Source: Pisolithus tinctorius
Taxonomy: Eukaryota; Basidiomycota; Agaricomycetes; Boletales; Pisolithaceae
Assembly (NCBI GenBank): GCA_024663395.1
Contig: JANFAH010000015.1
Span: 620,001 to 684,000 of the forward strand
Reading direction: 5' to 3'
DNA: 64,000 bases
A program made the translations under genes and the position numbers. The notes below the pieces were generated by a model that was not told the DNA's origin, did no database searches, and saw only the letters and a list, made by a program, of their open reading frames with translations. Below are positions 11,784-22,666 of this stretch, in pieces. Numbering within the stretch: the stretch's first letter is position 1; the number at the start of each line of letters is the position of its first letter.

Positions 11784-13251
11784 ATGCTAGCAACACGGGC
11801 GTCGACCGCGAAGCGTCTAGCACGCTCGTTTGCCACTGTGGTCGACACAAAAGCTTCTGGCGTCAAAGTGGCTGCAGTCGACTATGGTCAGCCAACGACC
11901 GCCGTCACCGTCCTCGTCAAGGCGGGAAGCCGATACCAACCAAGCCCTGGAGTTGCACATGTCTTGAAAAACTTTGCGTTCAAGGTGTGTATTGCGTTTA
12001 GGCCGGTCTGGCGTGTATGGTTTTACTCTTTCTCCCCGCGTCTAGAGTACTGCCAAGCGGTCGACGCTCGGAACTGTGAGGGAGAGCGAACTTTACGGTG
12101 GTGTGCTCTCTGCTAGTTTGTCACGCGAGTATCTCGCTCTTACAACCGAGTTCCTCCGTGGCGACGAGTGCGTTTGACCCATCCCTCCCTCACTGTCTCC
12201 ACTGACGATGCCTAGACCATTTTTCACCTCACTCCTCGCCTCAATCCTCGCAACAACCAAGTTTCTTCCACACGAGTACTCTGAATACGTGCTTCCAGTC
12301 GTTCGTGACGAGTCGACACACGCTTCTCGGGTACCCAGTACTCTCGCTATCGAAGCCGCGCACAGCGTTGCGTTCCGCACCGGCCTCGGTGCGCCTTTGC
12401 TGGCAGATGCTCACTCTCACGTATCCCTTGACTCGGTGAAAGAATTTGCTACGTCTGCTTTTGCTTCGGGCAACGTTGCCGTTGTCGGGACTGGTATCGA
12501 CTCTGCCCGCCTCGCAGACCTCGTAGACAAGGCGCTTGCAGAAACTCCCCTCCCAAGTGGCTCCTCTATGCCCTCTTCGTCTTCGAAATACTTCGGTGGT
12601 TCCGCGCGTATTAACCTTCCTATGGGTGGTCAGACAGTATTCGTCGGTTTCGGCACGACAGCACCTTCGGCCGCACTTTCGGTCTTGGCAACTCACCTCG
12701 CACCGCCATCTGCGCTCAAGTGGCCTTCTGTGCCCCGCTCGTCTACTAAGCTCACACCAGTATACCTCCCTTACTCTGATGCTGCCTTAGCCGGTATCCT
12801 TGTTCAGGCACCCGACGTGAAGAGCGTCAAAGACGCCGCCAAGACTCTTTTCGAGAAGCTGAAGAAGCCTCTCACAGCAGAGGAGCTCAAGACTGCTGTT
12901 GCACGCACTAAATTTGATGCTGCTGCATCTGCCGAGACCAGGGAGGGTCTAACCCTGGCCCTCGGAAAGAAGGTAGGACAATTGGCTGCGGAATGTGCAT
13001 GCATGATTCATTTTTCTGCTATATCTAGGTCTTCTTCAATGCTGACACATCAGTTGAGAGCACGCTGACCGCCTTGGATAAGGTGGATGATGCTACAATA
13101 TCGAAAGTGAGTAGAAATATGTACCAATGGGTTGCACTCTCATGATACCATCGCTACCTAGACCGTCTCGGAGCTCCTCAAGGCTACTCCTACTTACGTT
13201 GCCATTGGAGATATTGCGACCCTCCCTTATGTTGATGAGATCATGCTTTGA
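11784..13251 (+). CDS. QCR2: Cytochrome bc1 complex core protein 2 (5 exons)
   Basis: Non-catalytic, M16-peptidase-like core subunit of respiratory complex III, facing the mitochondrial matrix. Exons: 11784-11984, 12046-12167, 12216-12972, 13029-13106, 13162-13251; introns of 61, 48, 56 and 55 nt with GT-AG ends keep the frame, giving 415 aa. The N-terminus (MLATRASTAKRLARSFATV) is a mitochondrial presequence. Family landmarks are 'TVLVKAGSRYQPSPGVAHVLKNFAFK', 'TVRESELYGGVLSASLSREYLALTTEFLRG' and 'GNVAVVGTGID'. The HxxEH zinc site of active M16 peptidases is absent, as expected of core 2. Mitochondrial processing peptidase subunits are relatives but fit less well. It looks intact and lies 1.5 kb from another respiratory gene, which may be chance. 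Confidence 0.92.
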
Positions 13252-13756
13252 GTAATTGGGATGAATACCTAGTATGTTGGCACCTGCAGACTAATGTAGA
13301 GTGGGCATGTGGAACCCAAGACACCACTTCGTGTTTAGAGCAAACTCAGCATATCTCCGACTCTCTATATGCCTCGTACCACGAGAGGCCTGCTAGATTA
13401 GAATTTGCTCCTTATACTGGGATCAACTTGAGACACATCAACCAATCGACGTACCACAACAGTCAATTTGATCACGTTCTCTAGATGGCACAGAGACGGC
13501 TTCTGGCTTATACGTGAACAACGTGTATCATATAGGGCGAGTCTAATGATCGAATTATAAATCCTGCCTGACTTCATATCCAAGTGCGAGGGTATAAGCA
13601 TCTAGAATCAAACGAAGACGACTGACTTGTGGTAGGGGAGGTAATGTATGAGTGGATATCTCGTTCCATCAAATAGAGGAGTGGACCCGAATCCATACGT
13701 GGTGCAATCCGAACTTAGGCGTCTTCAAATCTCGGCGGCATGAATGTACAATGGAT

Positions 13757-14640
13757 TCAAGATCCATCCGTGCGAAAATCGCTCAACGGCGCCGACGCAA
13801 ACTCCATCCTTGACCCTGGACCAGTGATTATTTGAAGATTAATTCCCTCCGAAAGTGCGCCTTGCAACTCGAAAAGGATTCGGGACGCCATCACTCCATG
13901 AAGAATACCCTGAAAGCTGTTTGCGATCACGTCCGATTGAGGCAGGTCAATGGAAGTGTTCTGAGCGTACAAAGGATTCGGTAAAGACTCACGTAATGAA
14001 AAGACCGTTCCATCCATCTGAGAGCTGTGGCGCAATTGAAGCGATACTTGTTGGAGCAGAAACCGGCATTCACCCACCGGTAAGACAAAGAATGTAATAT
14101 TGACAATTGAGACCACTGAAACGAACTTTTCTTCAGATGCCTGATCCCTACTTGACAATGGCCATTTGACCTACCGAACAGTGAGAGGGCGTATAACATA
14201 TTTCCATGTGTCAAGGCAGCCACGAGCCTAGTCGCAGTGTACCGGCCAGGTCTTGCACGCCAACCTAATGCATAGAGGAGAGTGTAAAGCATTACAACTG
14301 ACCAGCATCAGTGAGAGCCTTTGCTTAGACAACGACGACTGCATATAGAAGCGTACCAAGTTCGAAGAAGGCTGCACTCGAGAACATCCCAACTGTAACG
14401 TGGCTAAGCTGGGTAGCCAGTGCAGTGGTGACGGAGGCGTCCGTTTCACCGCAAATTCCTTCGAACTTGAGGGTACTGGATATCACGGCGCAGACGAACA
14501 TAATGATTGCCACTATCTTTGCACATTGTTATCACGTTTGCTCTGTAATGGAAACAGTATGGAAGGTACAGGACTCACAATGTACGTCCCGATCAGAAGT
14601 TTCCGTGCTGCATTTTGAGCGTGCCAGAGTGCCAGCGTTC
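13757..14640 (-). pseudogene. Possible remnant of a fungal 7-TM protein gene
   Basis: On the minus strand, hydrophobic segments occur in more than one frame: 'MAIIMFVCAVISSTLKFEG' and 'VGMFSSAAFFELGTLLYAVVVV' (14,513-14,325), then 'VVSIVNITFFVLPVG' and 'GILHGVMASRILFELQ' (14,158-13,757). The last resembles the C-terminal part of fungal 7-TM proteins. Frames change without clean introns. I read it as a decayed gene of the same broad class as the one at 10.9-11.5 kb, with low certainty. Confidence 0.25.
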
Positions 14641-14649
14641 GAATCAGGA

Positions 14650-16150
14650 GTAACCCTGGCATGAGGGTTTACTCTTCAATAAACTGCGCTCTGTAAAAAC
14701 CCTGGGCGACGTGCCTTCTGACGTTAACATCCCAAAGTACAGTATGACTGGAATTAGGTGGTTAGTACGAAGGCTGGAAATTGAGGTATCGCAGCAAACA
14801 GCACTGACTTTCAGCAACCCTGTACAAAGCTACACACTACGCCGGTAGGATTAGTCCAGGGCCTGGGTTATCATGTTAGTACGTACCGTTTCTTCCGGAC
14901 GAGTGGTCACCAGGGCGTCTATCTGGAGCTCAGGTGTTTAACTGCAAGCTTGCGAGATACACGCACTGTAAGCGGCGCATATGGAACCTATGATCGGGAA
15001 GTATCTCGTTGGGACGTAAAGGACATGTGTTAATCCCCAACGTTTCGTGCGGGTTAGCAAGCGTATCTAATGATCGGTTCAGACCTGCACATAGATGAGA
15101 AGGGAAGGGATGAACGACTCACTTCGTCGTCTAGCGTTAGGAAAAAATCAAAAGCCTAGGGTAATGGTAAACACGTCTAATCTCTCTCAAGGCGAAGGTG
15201 TGTAATACGATACCCAGATTGAGATGGGTGCGACTAGTAAGGTGACAGTCAGTTTCAGTACGGAGTTCACCAAAACCGATCCTGAAAACGGAAAGCACAT
15301 ACCTCGACAGTACTGCAGGTGCACGGTTCAAATCACATTTTATCGAACGATGGATTTGGGTGGCTTCCACGTACCTTTATAACCTGCTGCTGGTAAAGCC
15401 ATCGAAAATAGGCTAGTGAGGAGCTGGACATCCTTGCAAGAGCTTTGAAACACGCCTGTAGCACAAAAGATTCCTCGAGAGATCAATAAATAGCCATGGA
15501 GGCTGCTTATTGCGATAGCTCGGACAAAAGAAGTGTCCAAAAGGTACTTATGAGTCCGTGATATGGACGGGGACAGAGAGGGCTCTTGGCATGAACGTAA
15601 CCATTCTGGGGAGGACCAGGCAATTAATCAATTGCTGGGCTCCACAGACAACTGATGGGTCTGCGTGACTCGTTGACAACAGCCGCGGGTGCCAATTGCG
15701 GGTGCCATGTTCAACCATCGCTTAGACTCGATATCAGTTGATTGTTGGCACCATGGAAATTGGGTTCAATGTTTTGCCTCCATTCCAGTCCATTCTCCGA
15801 GAAGTTACTGTTTTGCCCAGGGAATGCGAGGCTGAGGTTCTGGGTTAGGAAATTTCTTTACAGTAACATACCAGAGTTGTCGACCCTGATGCATGAACAC
15901 AGGTATTACACAGGATGATGGTTGGCCAAGACAACTATGCATTCTTGTGGCTGCTACACAACAAATATATCAGTGATGATCTCAGCTTATTGTAACCGAC
16001 AGGGATGAATATCGGTATTTTGCAGGCGGACGAGATGCACGGATGACCTGTAAGTATACTGTGAAGTGCAGGAAGAGCCATGGCTGAGTGGATAGGACAG
16101 AGAGGCATATTAAATAGTTATAGCGATTAGTGAGAGTCCAATGACGCAGG
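14650..16150. other. No recognisable gene
   Basis: Only short open frames with no family features. CG content is still normal, so this belongs compositionally to the left half of the window. No RNA gene recognised. Confidence 0.4.
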
Positions 16151-16153
16151 TGG

Positions 16154-16380
16154 ACTCTGGAGTCCTTCCACCCTTGCTGTGCCTAACTGCCTGCAGCTGC
16201 AAAATTTTTTTGCTTGATTTCATCAGCGCGCTCATTACTCTACTTCGTGGTATTACTTGCATCGCAACAACTCGAGTCATGCTGTCCTCACAGCCACAGT
16301 CCAAGGAACTGGACACGAGAAGCATTATTTACATAAGCACAGGCAACATTGAGGCTTTGACTGGGAAAACATTAGATCAT
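16154..16380. repeat. Dispersed repeat, copy 2
   Basis: Second copy of the repeat at 5991-6240, same orientation, with substitutions and small deletions (it lacks the GGGTGTGGGTTGGAG stretch). It abuts the inverted repeat at 16,425, close to the left edge of the transposon nest. Confidence 0.6.
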
Positions 16381-16424
16381 GGAGATCAATGCAAGGTCTA
16401 CAACAGGCTCCTACACAGCTGTTC

Positions 16425-16507
16425 CACTGTGAGTGTGAGGGAAATCTCCGAGGGCAACGGCCAAAATTCAAAGCCAGCATAACTTTAGTTCCCTCACACT
16501 CACAGTG
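16425..16507. repeat. Perfect 19-bp inverted repeat with 45-nt loop
   Basis: CACTGTGAGTGTGAGGGAA at 16,425-16,443 is the exact reverse complement of 16,489-16,507. It sits at the switch from normal to CG-poor sequence and may be the end of an element. The loop still contains CG dinucleotides. Confidence 0.7.
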
Positions 16508-16509
16508 AT

Positions 16510-16934
16510 GGCTGCCCAAAAACATTTGTAAACAGCATCAGCCACAGTGGTGCACAGTGTGGAGTCCCAGAAAATATACACAAAACCCAAACTAGGGTTA
16601 CATATTTGTGGTTAGGAATACTCCATATTTGTAGGTATACATGTCACCTGTGACCAGTCTGTGCTGTCACTCTGGACTGCTGCACAAGGCATATTGTCTG
16701 TATTTAGCTGACAAGGCCCACTGCACCCACCCATAAATAAAGCTATGGTACACTATTGTACTAATTAGCTAACAGGACAATCTCCTGAAGCCATTGCTTA
16801 ACATTTGTGGTCAGTAAGTCAGTAAGTGCAGGATGCCTGAGGCAGTCTTACCTCCACACAGTACTTGAACATATTATTGGTTAGGTCTAGTAACTCATTG
16901 CACACAAAAGCCACCTGCAAGATTATGTAGCAAG
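16510..16934. other. Leader region of the DUF6589 gene, nothing recognised
   Basis: AT-rich, CG-poor sequence with no family match. Probably the 5' flank or missing first exons of the DUF6589-type gene. Confidence 0.3.
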
Positions 16935-18012
16935 GTGAGACAACATGTGTCATGCAACATGTTACCTCTCTGCATTGTATTTGAAGCCCTTGATCAGTGT
17001 CAGATCAGTGTCACTGGGCTTATCATGATGCTGCTTACCTGCCAACAGTATGAGAATCATTATTTGGTTATTGATCTTCTTGAGCACACTGGCGACATCT
17101 TTGATGCATTCCTGCATCATGCAGCAGGTCAAGATCAGTTTGCATTGCACTCATTTCATATGGTGGAAAATACATACCTGCAGGAGCTCCATTCTCTTGC
17201 ATCTGAAAACAATGGCTGGCACTTTGGAGCATCTAGTGCTTCTACAAAGCAATTGGAGGACTTCAGCCTCCAACAGATGGCACAAAAGATGGGGGAAGGT
17301 GCACCAAAATGGTGGGGTCTGCTTGGGACATTGCTTGGTGGTAAGGGGTCAGGGGGGCTGGGTGGGCAAAGTGGGCATGTTGTGGGCAAAACATCAGAAT
17401 CAGAGAGGGAGTTCAGCAATTACTGGGATGAAGTGGATGAGATTGATCTTGAGGGGATGATCAATGAACTTACTGGGGAGTACCCATCAGTCAAGGAAAG
17501 GTGTGCTAATCACTGCTCTGCAATAAAGTTGATGGTGTGTGCATGCCTCTACACTTGCAATTAGATAGGGGTTAATGAAAATCAGAAAAAAATGATAGTT
17601 AGCAGTGTCCTCATGCACAGCACCAACCAGAAATCCAATATGCTGCAGAGTCTTCTTGGTCTGTTCTTGCAGTCAGCTTATACACCATACAAGGTCATTG
17701 ACACCCTTGCTCACCTTGGAATTTCAGTCTCCACTGACATGATAAGTATGGCAATCCAATCTCTATTGCAGGAGTCACAGAATTCATTGCAACAACTTGG
17801 ATGGTCCCTCCTCACATCATATGCATATGATAACTTTGACATTGACCTGAAACATTATGTTCCAACTGTGGAGACATCAAGTGACTTGCTCAAGCATCTT
17901 ACCTCTGGGTTGCTGTTCCCACTTGTCCATGGTGTTATGCTTGATGACTTGAAGTGTTCAAAACATCTGTGGAACATGTCAGCATTAAATCCACAAGCCA
18001 ATGGACTGCACA
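16935..18012 (+). pseudogene. DUF6589-domain protein, 5' part (split by copia)
   Basis: Two exons, about 16,935-17,534 and 17,586-18,012, with a 51-nt intron (GTGTGT...CAG, phase 0). The second exon carries the hallmarks I associate with fungal DUF6589 proteins: 'VLMHSTNQKSNMLQSLLGLFLQSAYTP', 'TLAHLGISVS' and 'YAYDNFDIDLKHYVPTVETSSDLLKHLTSGLLFPL'. The first exon contains a Gly-rich stretch. The frame is cut at 18,012 by a copia element and resumes in the same frame at 28,621. Function is unknown; these genes are multicopy in agaricomycetes and behave like mobile-element genes. Confidence 0.7.
18008..18012. repeat. Target site duplication GCACA, left
   Basis: GCACA directly precedes the 5' LTR; the same five bases follow the 3' LTR at 28,616-28,620. 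Removing the element and one copy restores the DUF6589 reading frame. Confidence 0.9.
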
Positions 18013-18304
18013 TGTCGAGAATGCATTCCAGAATTACAGTAGCCTCTCAGAGTTTTGCCCAGAGGGCTTGGAGTTTCTCCCCAACCCTCAGAATTAAATT
18101 CCAATGTCACTATGCTTACTAATTATGGTACTATAAATTTTCTGCACTGTTCTTTTCTACCTCAGTGACTACTTTGTACACTGAGGTGAGCATACTTATA
18201 CTTACATTCATTTACTTGGTACTGACATAGTGTAGATACTCATAACTTCGTTAGGTACCAATATAGTGACTACTGCATACACTGAGATACTCATAACTTT
18301 GTTA
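18013..18304 (+). repeat. Copia 5' LTR
   Basis: 292 bp, begins TGTCGAGAATG and ends ACTTTGTTA. Same length as the 3' LTR, with roughly 20 differences, mostly C/T and G/A changes. It contains internal near-repeats of 'TAGATACTCATAACTT...TTAGGTACC'. Confidence 0.92.
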
Positions 18305-18317
18305 GGTTATGAGCCCC
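18305..18317 (+). other. Copia primer binding site (half initiator tRNA-Met type)
   Basis: GGTTATGAGCCCC directly follows the LTR. Its first 12 bases are complementary to GGGCUCAUAACC, the anticodon arm of eukaryotic initiator tRNA-Met, rather than to a tRNA 3' end. Priming from a tRNA half in this region is known for Drosophila copia. Confidence 0.7.
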
Positions 18318-18368
18318 ACTCTTGCACTCTAACTTCGAAAGAGTTATTACACAGCAACACTACCCACT

Positions 18369-18907
18369 ATGGCGAAAGATGATCATTCCTTACAAGTCCC
18401 AACCCTAAATGCAGATGGAAGCAACTGGCTATATTACAAGGCTTGGGTTGAATGGGCCATCAGTTTGAAAGGGCTGATTGGACACCTGACTGGCTTGGAT
18501 GCAAAACCAGAGGACCATTCAGCAGAGAAAGACTCCTCCTGGAAGCCCACAGCCATGGTGCAAAAACTTGTTAATGAATACCCAGAAAAACTTTGGCAAT
18601 GGGCAAAGGACAACAAATATGTCAAGCAAGTGATTGCTGTGTCACTCCTGGAATCCCTATTCCTTCAAGTCCTGAAGGAAGAGACTGTGAAGAGTGTGTG
18701 GGGTGTCCTCACTGACCTTTTCCAAAACTGCTCTTGTGTCGTCGCAATCAATCTTCAGAGAAAACTCCAAGAATTTCACTGTTCAGAAAAAGGCAATGTC
18801 CATGCTCACTTTGACAAGATGCACACACTGTGTGAACAACTTGCTGCACTTGGACAGTCTATCACAGACGATGACTTTGCAGCTATCATCCTCAGTTCAC
18901 TTCCCGC
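18369..18907 (+). pseudogene. Copia gag, N-terminal part
   Basis: ATG at 18,369. 'VPTLNADGSNWLYYKAWVEWAI' and 'LLESLFLQVLKEETVKSVWGVLTDLF' match copia-type gag, including the 'W..L...F' stretch. The frame continues 'KLQEFHCSEKGNVHAHFDKM...LGQSITDDDFAAIILSSLPA' until it is cut at 18,907 by the 1.86-kb element A. It resumes at 20,773 after removal of the element and one 4-bp target copy (...LP-A-SYDSN). Confidence 0.85.
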
Positions 18908-20768
18908 TGTCACACACCAAAGGTGTTGTGGACATGGTTACAGCTGACTCTGCCTAACTCGTTGACGAGTTGCACACAATGCCCATGCCATGCAGATGAA
19001 GACTAAAGGCCTCATGTGTAGAAAGACTGCTGGATGTTAACAGTCATCCTTCACACAAGAACGAGTTGTCAGTGCTAAAGAGAAAAGAGGAAGCAAGTTA
19101 AGTGTGCATTAAAGGTTTTTAGCACCTGTGTATGGCATTCCAGTTTTGGTCGTATCTCCACCATTTCCAAAGATATTGACTCTGTTCTCACACTCACTTA
19201 AAGTGCTCAGCCATGCGATTCTGCCTTCCAAATTTGGAGAGGATCCTCACACCCTATGCATTTCTACAGCACTCCATCCATCAGATGCTCATTTCATTAA
19301 GTCCATCAATCATGGCCACCTCTTCATCAATCATCTCACTTGTCTCATTTGCCAGAGACAGTGGCTATGTATATCTGCCAGGTCTTCCCACCAGCTTCTG
19401 TCCTGAAGCCCCCTGGTTCATCCCATTGTTGTCAGCCCTGTCTCATCCCATGCAGCTTGGTCAGTGTGTTCTCCTTGTCAGTATGACTTCCAGAAGGATG
19501 TTCTTTGGTTGCCTCAGGTCTGTCACTCAGTTAGAAAGGTCTTATGTGGTCGTTTTGGTCTCCCCAGTTGATGAAGCATATGGATTGTTCCTCCCTGCTC
19601 CCTGCACCGTCTTTATTCCAGTCTTGTCTGTCATTCTTCCCACATTGCAACAGCTGCAGCATAATCTACTGTTCTCCAGCCTCCCTGATTGCATTCATGA
19701 TGAGTATGATGTGCATCTTGCCTTCTTACTGCAAGATCCAGCAGAAGACATCCCCCCTTCTCCTCCTCCTCCATCAGAGCCCTGTTCATGAAGTTTTTGT
19801 TAACTTCACTGAGAGGATGAAAGGGTGGGAGATGCGATTGCTTATGCTCCAATTGCCCCACAGACCCCCAATGCCCTAGCCCCTTTGATGCCTGACTCAT
19901 GCCCTTCAATTCTGGAATTAATACTTCCCTATCTGGAAACACTGTCCATCTGTCATGCCATTTTTGGATCTGGAGATGTCTCCACTGAGATCTGACTTGC
20001 ATTGCCACCCCCTAATGTGATATTGGTGTGCTTACTTGGTTTCTGACTCCATTTGACTCATTTTGTGATATTTTGACTGTCCTTGACTTGTTCATTGCCA
20101 ATACTTACCAATCTTCTTTGCTTGCTTACTTTTCATTTCTTGCTTACTCATCGTGATTACTCAGTCCTTACTCATTACTTACCAAGTGTTTGTGCCTTGT
20201 TTGTCACAAGCTGTGCTCTCCCCACAGTATGTAAACCCCCATGTACTTAGCTACACCACAAGTGAACCAGAAGCCATTCACTCAGCAGTCTGTCAGTTCT
20301 TCTCAGCATAACTCATCATCGACAGTTGAGGCTCCACGAAGGGGTCTATCTGTCATCATTTGTATACTTGGTAGTTGAGGCTCATTCAGAAGAGTCTATC
20401 TGCCATCCTTCATCATCTGCAGTCCACTCCATGCTTAGTCAGCAACCTTTTGCTTAGTCATTCCTCACTCCTGCATAACTCATCATTGACTTGTGCAAGG
20501 AGCATGTTTTATTGAAGTCCATTACTCCCAAGTCCTTTTGGCTGAACACCTTCACTCTGTTCAGCATCCCCCATCCAGTCATCACTCGCTTGTCTACTCC
20601 TGTGTAACTCGTTGATGACTTGTGCTAGGAGCACTTGCCATTGAAATTCCCCCACACTAGATCTTTCTGCATTCCAGGTTCCACGGAGGTAAACCACCAC
20701 TTGCACATTATTTGTCTTTGGTGTTGGATTTGTTTGGTTTATACCAGCTTTCCACACTTTGACTCACA
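18908..20768 (+). mobile_element. 1.86-kb solo-LTR-like element, copy A
   Basis: Begins TGTCACACACC and ends GACTCACA (TG...CA). Flanked by 4-bp target copies CCGC (18,904-18,907) and CCAC (20,769-20,772), which differ by one G-to-A change at a CG. It carries a 159-codon open frame (19,312-19,791), a decayed TATA motif (TATGTAAA near 20,226), and two copies of a stem-loop motif downstream. No internal retrotransposon genes, so best read as a long solo LTR. Confidence 0.72.
19312..19791 (+). CDS. Conserved ORF of unknown function inside element A
   Basis: 159 residues, starting MATSSS with a good context (ATCATGGCC). Features: 'FARDSGYVYLPGLPTSFCPEAPW', 'SMTSRR', 'LERSYVVVLVSPVDEAYG', 'HDEYDVHLAFLLQDPAEDIPP' and a Pro/Ser-rich tail. 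I recognise no family. The same frame is open over its full length in the copies at 56,497 and 58,041 and truncated by TGA in two others. It lies upstream of the element's TATA box, so it would need its own promoter. Confidence 0.4.
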   Translation: MATSSSIISLVSFARDSGYVYLPGLPTSFCPEAPWFIPLLSALSHPMQLGQCVLLVSMTSRRMFFGCLRSVTQLERSYVVVLVSPVDEAYGLFLPAPCTVFIPVLSVILPTLQQLQHNLLFSSLPDCIHDEYDVHLAFLLQDPAEDIPPSPPPPSEPCS

Positions 20769-20772
20769 CCAC

Positions 20773-21044
20773 TTCATATGACTCCAACCTCACAGCTATG
20801 ATGTTTTTGGCCCTGGTCATGCAAAAGGACCTATCCCTGGACTTCATAATCAAAGTAATTTCTGATGAATATGATAGGTGCCAAATGTGGACAAAGAGAG
20901 GCAACTCTGGAAACTCTGGAAATTCTGAAGATGCAGCTTACTCAGTGAAGGATGGAAAGAAGTCCACTTGCAAAAATTGTGGAAAGAAAGGTCATGGCAG
21001 AGACCAATGCTGGGAAGAGGGTGGCAGAAAAGCTGAGCAAGCGC
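20773..21044 (+). pseudogene. Copia gag, middle part with zinc knuckle
   Basis: Continues gag with 'SYDSNLTAMMFLALVMQKDLSLDFIIKVISDEYDR', then the CX2CX4HX4C knuckle 'CKNCGKKGHGRDQC'. The 'GNSGNSGNSED' run shows a short tandem codon repeat. Cut at 21,044 by element B and continued at 24,722 (...EQA-PKWFQNKGKG). Confidence 0.85.
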
Positions 21045-22144
21045 TGTGAGTCAAAGTGAGGTTCAGTGGTGGAAACCAACCAAAACCAACACAAAAGACA
21101 ATGAAAGCGAGTGGTGGTGTGCCTATGTGGTACCTAGATGATAGAACCTGTTATCTGGGTGGGTTTTTGCAAGCTACAACACTCAAAGATGAGTGCTGAG
21201 GGTTGGGGGTGCTCCTGACAAAGAGGGAGCAAGAATGTGATAGAAAGCAATAGGGTAGACTGCTGTCAGCCTACAGAAGGATGGATGACAACTTAATTTG
21301 ATGTCCTAAGCTGCACTGAGCTCAGGGAGGGCTTGGAGTGAAGTATATTGATGATAGATGAGGATAAGTGAAGTAGATGATAGTTAGACCCTTAATAAAG
21401 TCTCAACTATCAAAGCTGCTGAATGAATTACTGAGTGATGATGAAATGTGAGCAAGAGGGGCTCTCTGATGTCTTCTTCTTATTCAGCTATCTAAGTACA
21501 GTGATTTATATACAGTACAGGGGTGTTGCCTATGGAAAACAAGGTGCAAACACCTGGTAAGTGGTTGGTAATTGATGAGTAAGGAATGTAAGCAGTGGGT
21601 AATCATCTTAGAAAGCATTGGTGAGCATTGGTATGGATAAGTAAGCCAAAAAGCGAAGAATCAGTAAGCAAAGTCAAAAGATTGGTAAGTATTGGCAATA
21701 GGTGAGTCAAAGACAGTCAGGATGTCAAAGTATGAGTCAAGTAATGTCAGAAACTGGGAAAGTGCACTGGAATCACATTAGGGGGAGGCTGTGCATGTCA
21801 CATCTTGAAGAGATTGCCTCTGGGCCAAAGTGGGATGACAGAGAGGCAGTGCTGATCTGATGCTGATATAGTACATCCAAAAGTGGACAGGGTGAGTCAG
21901 ATGTCAACAGGGGTCAAGCTTTGGGGGTCTGTGGGGTGACAGGAGCATGAGGGATCACAACTTTCCCCCCCTAACTGTCCTCTCAGTGAAGCAAGTAAAA
22001 ACTTCATGAATGAGGCTCTGTTGGAGGAGAGGATGAAGGGGGAGCATCTTCTGCTGTATCTTGCAACAAGGAGGCAAGATGTGCATCATACTCAGCATGG
22101 ATGCGATAAGGGAGAGTGGAAAACAGTAGATTATACTGTAGCTG

Positions 22145-22666
22145 TCACAATTTTGGAAGAATGATGGATGAGACTGGTATGAAGAGGTTGCAGGGAGCAG
22201 GGAGGAAGGATCCATATGCTTCTTGGACTGGAGAGACTGAAATGACCACATAAGACCTTTCCAAGTGAATGACAGACCTGAGGTGACCAAAGAATGTCCT
22301 CCTAGAGGTCATACTGACAAAAAGAATGCACTGTCCAAGCTGGATGGGCTGAGAGGGGGCAGACGAGGATGGGATGTACCAGGATGCTTCAGGATGGAAG
22401 CTGGTAGGAACTCCTGGTAGATATACATAGCCATGGTCCCTAGCAAAGGGGACAAGTGAAATGATTGATGTGGAGGTGGCCATATCAGAAGAATTAGTGA
22501 AATGAGCATCTTTTGGAGGGAGTGCTGTAGAAATGTGTGGAGTGTGCAAATCCTTTCCAATTTTGGAAGGTAGGATTGCATGGCTGAGCACTACAAGTGA
22601 GTGTGAGAATAGCCTCGGTATCTGCAGAATTGGTGGAGATACGTTGAAAACCAGAATGCCATACAC
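22145..22666 (-). pseudogene. Conserved element ORF in copy B (long N-terminal version, truncated)
   Basis: Open from 'MYGILVFNVSPPILQIPRLF' through the segment equivalent to MATSSS (22,483) and on to a TGA at 22,145. The codon at the stop position is CGA-like in other copies. In copy B, which is one base shorter just before the MATS start, the upstream frame and the MATS frame are joined, suggesting an ancestral protein of about 220 aa. Family unknown. Confidence 0.4.

Noticed and set aside
8553..13251. Respiratory gene cluster (complex I 51 kDa next to bc1 core 2)
   Set aside because: The genes are on opposite strands with another gene between; neighbourhood is probably coincidental.
16081..16110. 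GGCTGAGTGGATAGGACAG resembles the start of a tRNA
   Set aside because: No matching acceptor stem, anticodon arm or TTC-containing arm follows.
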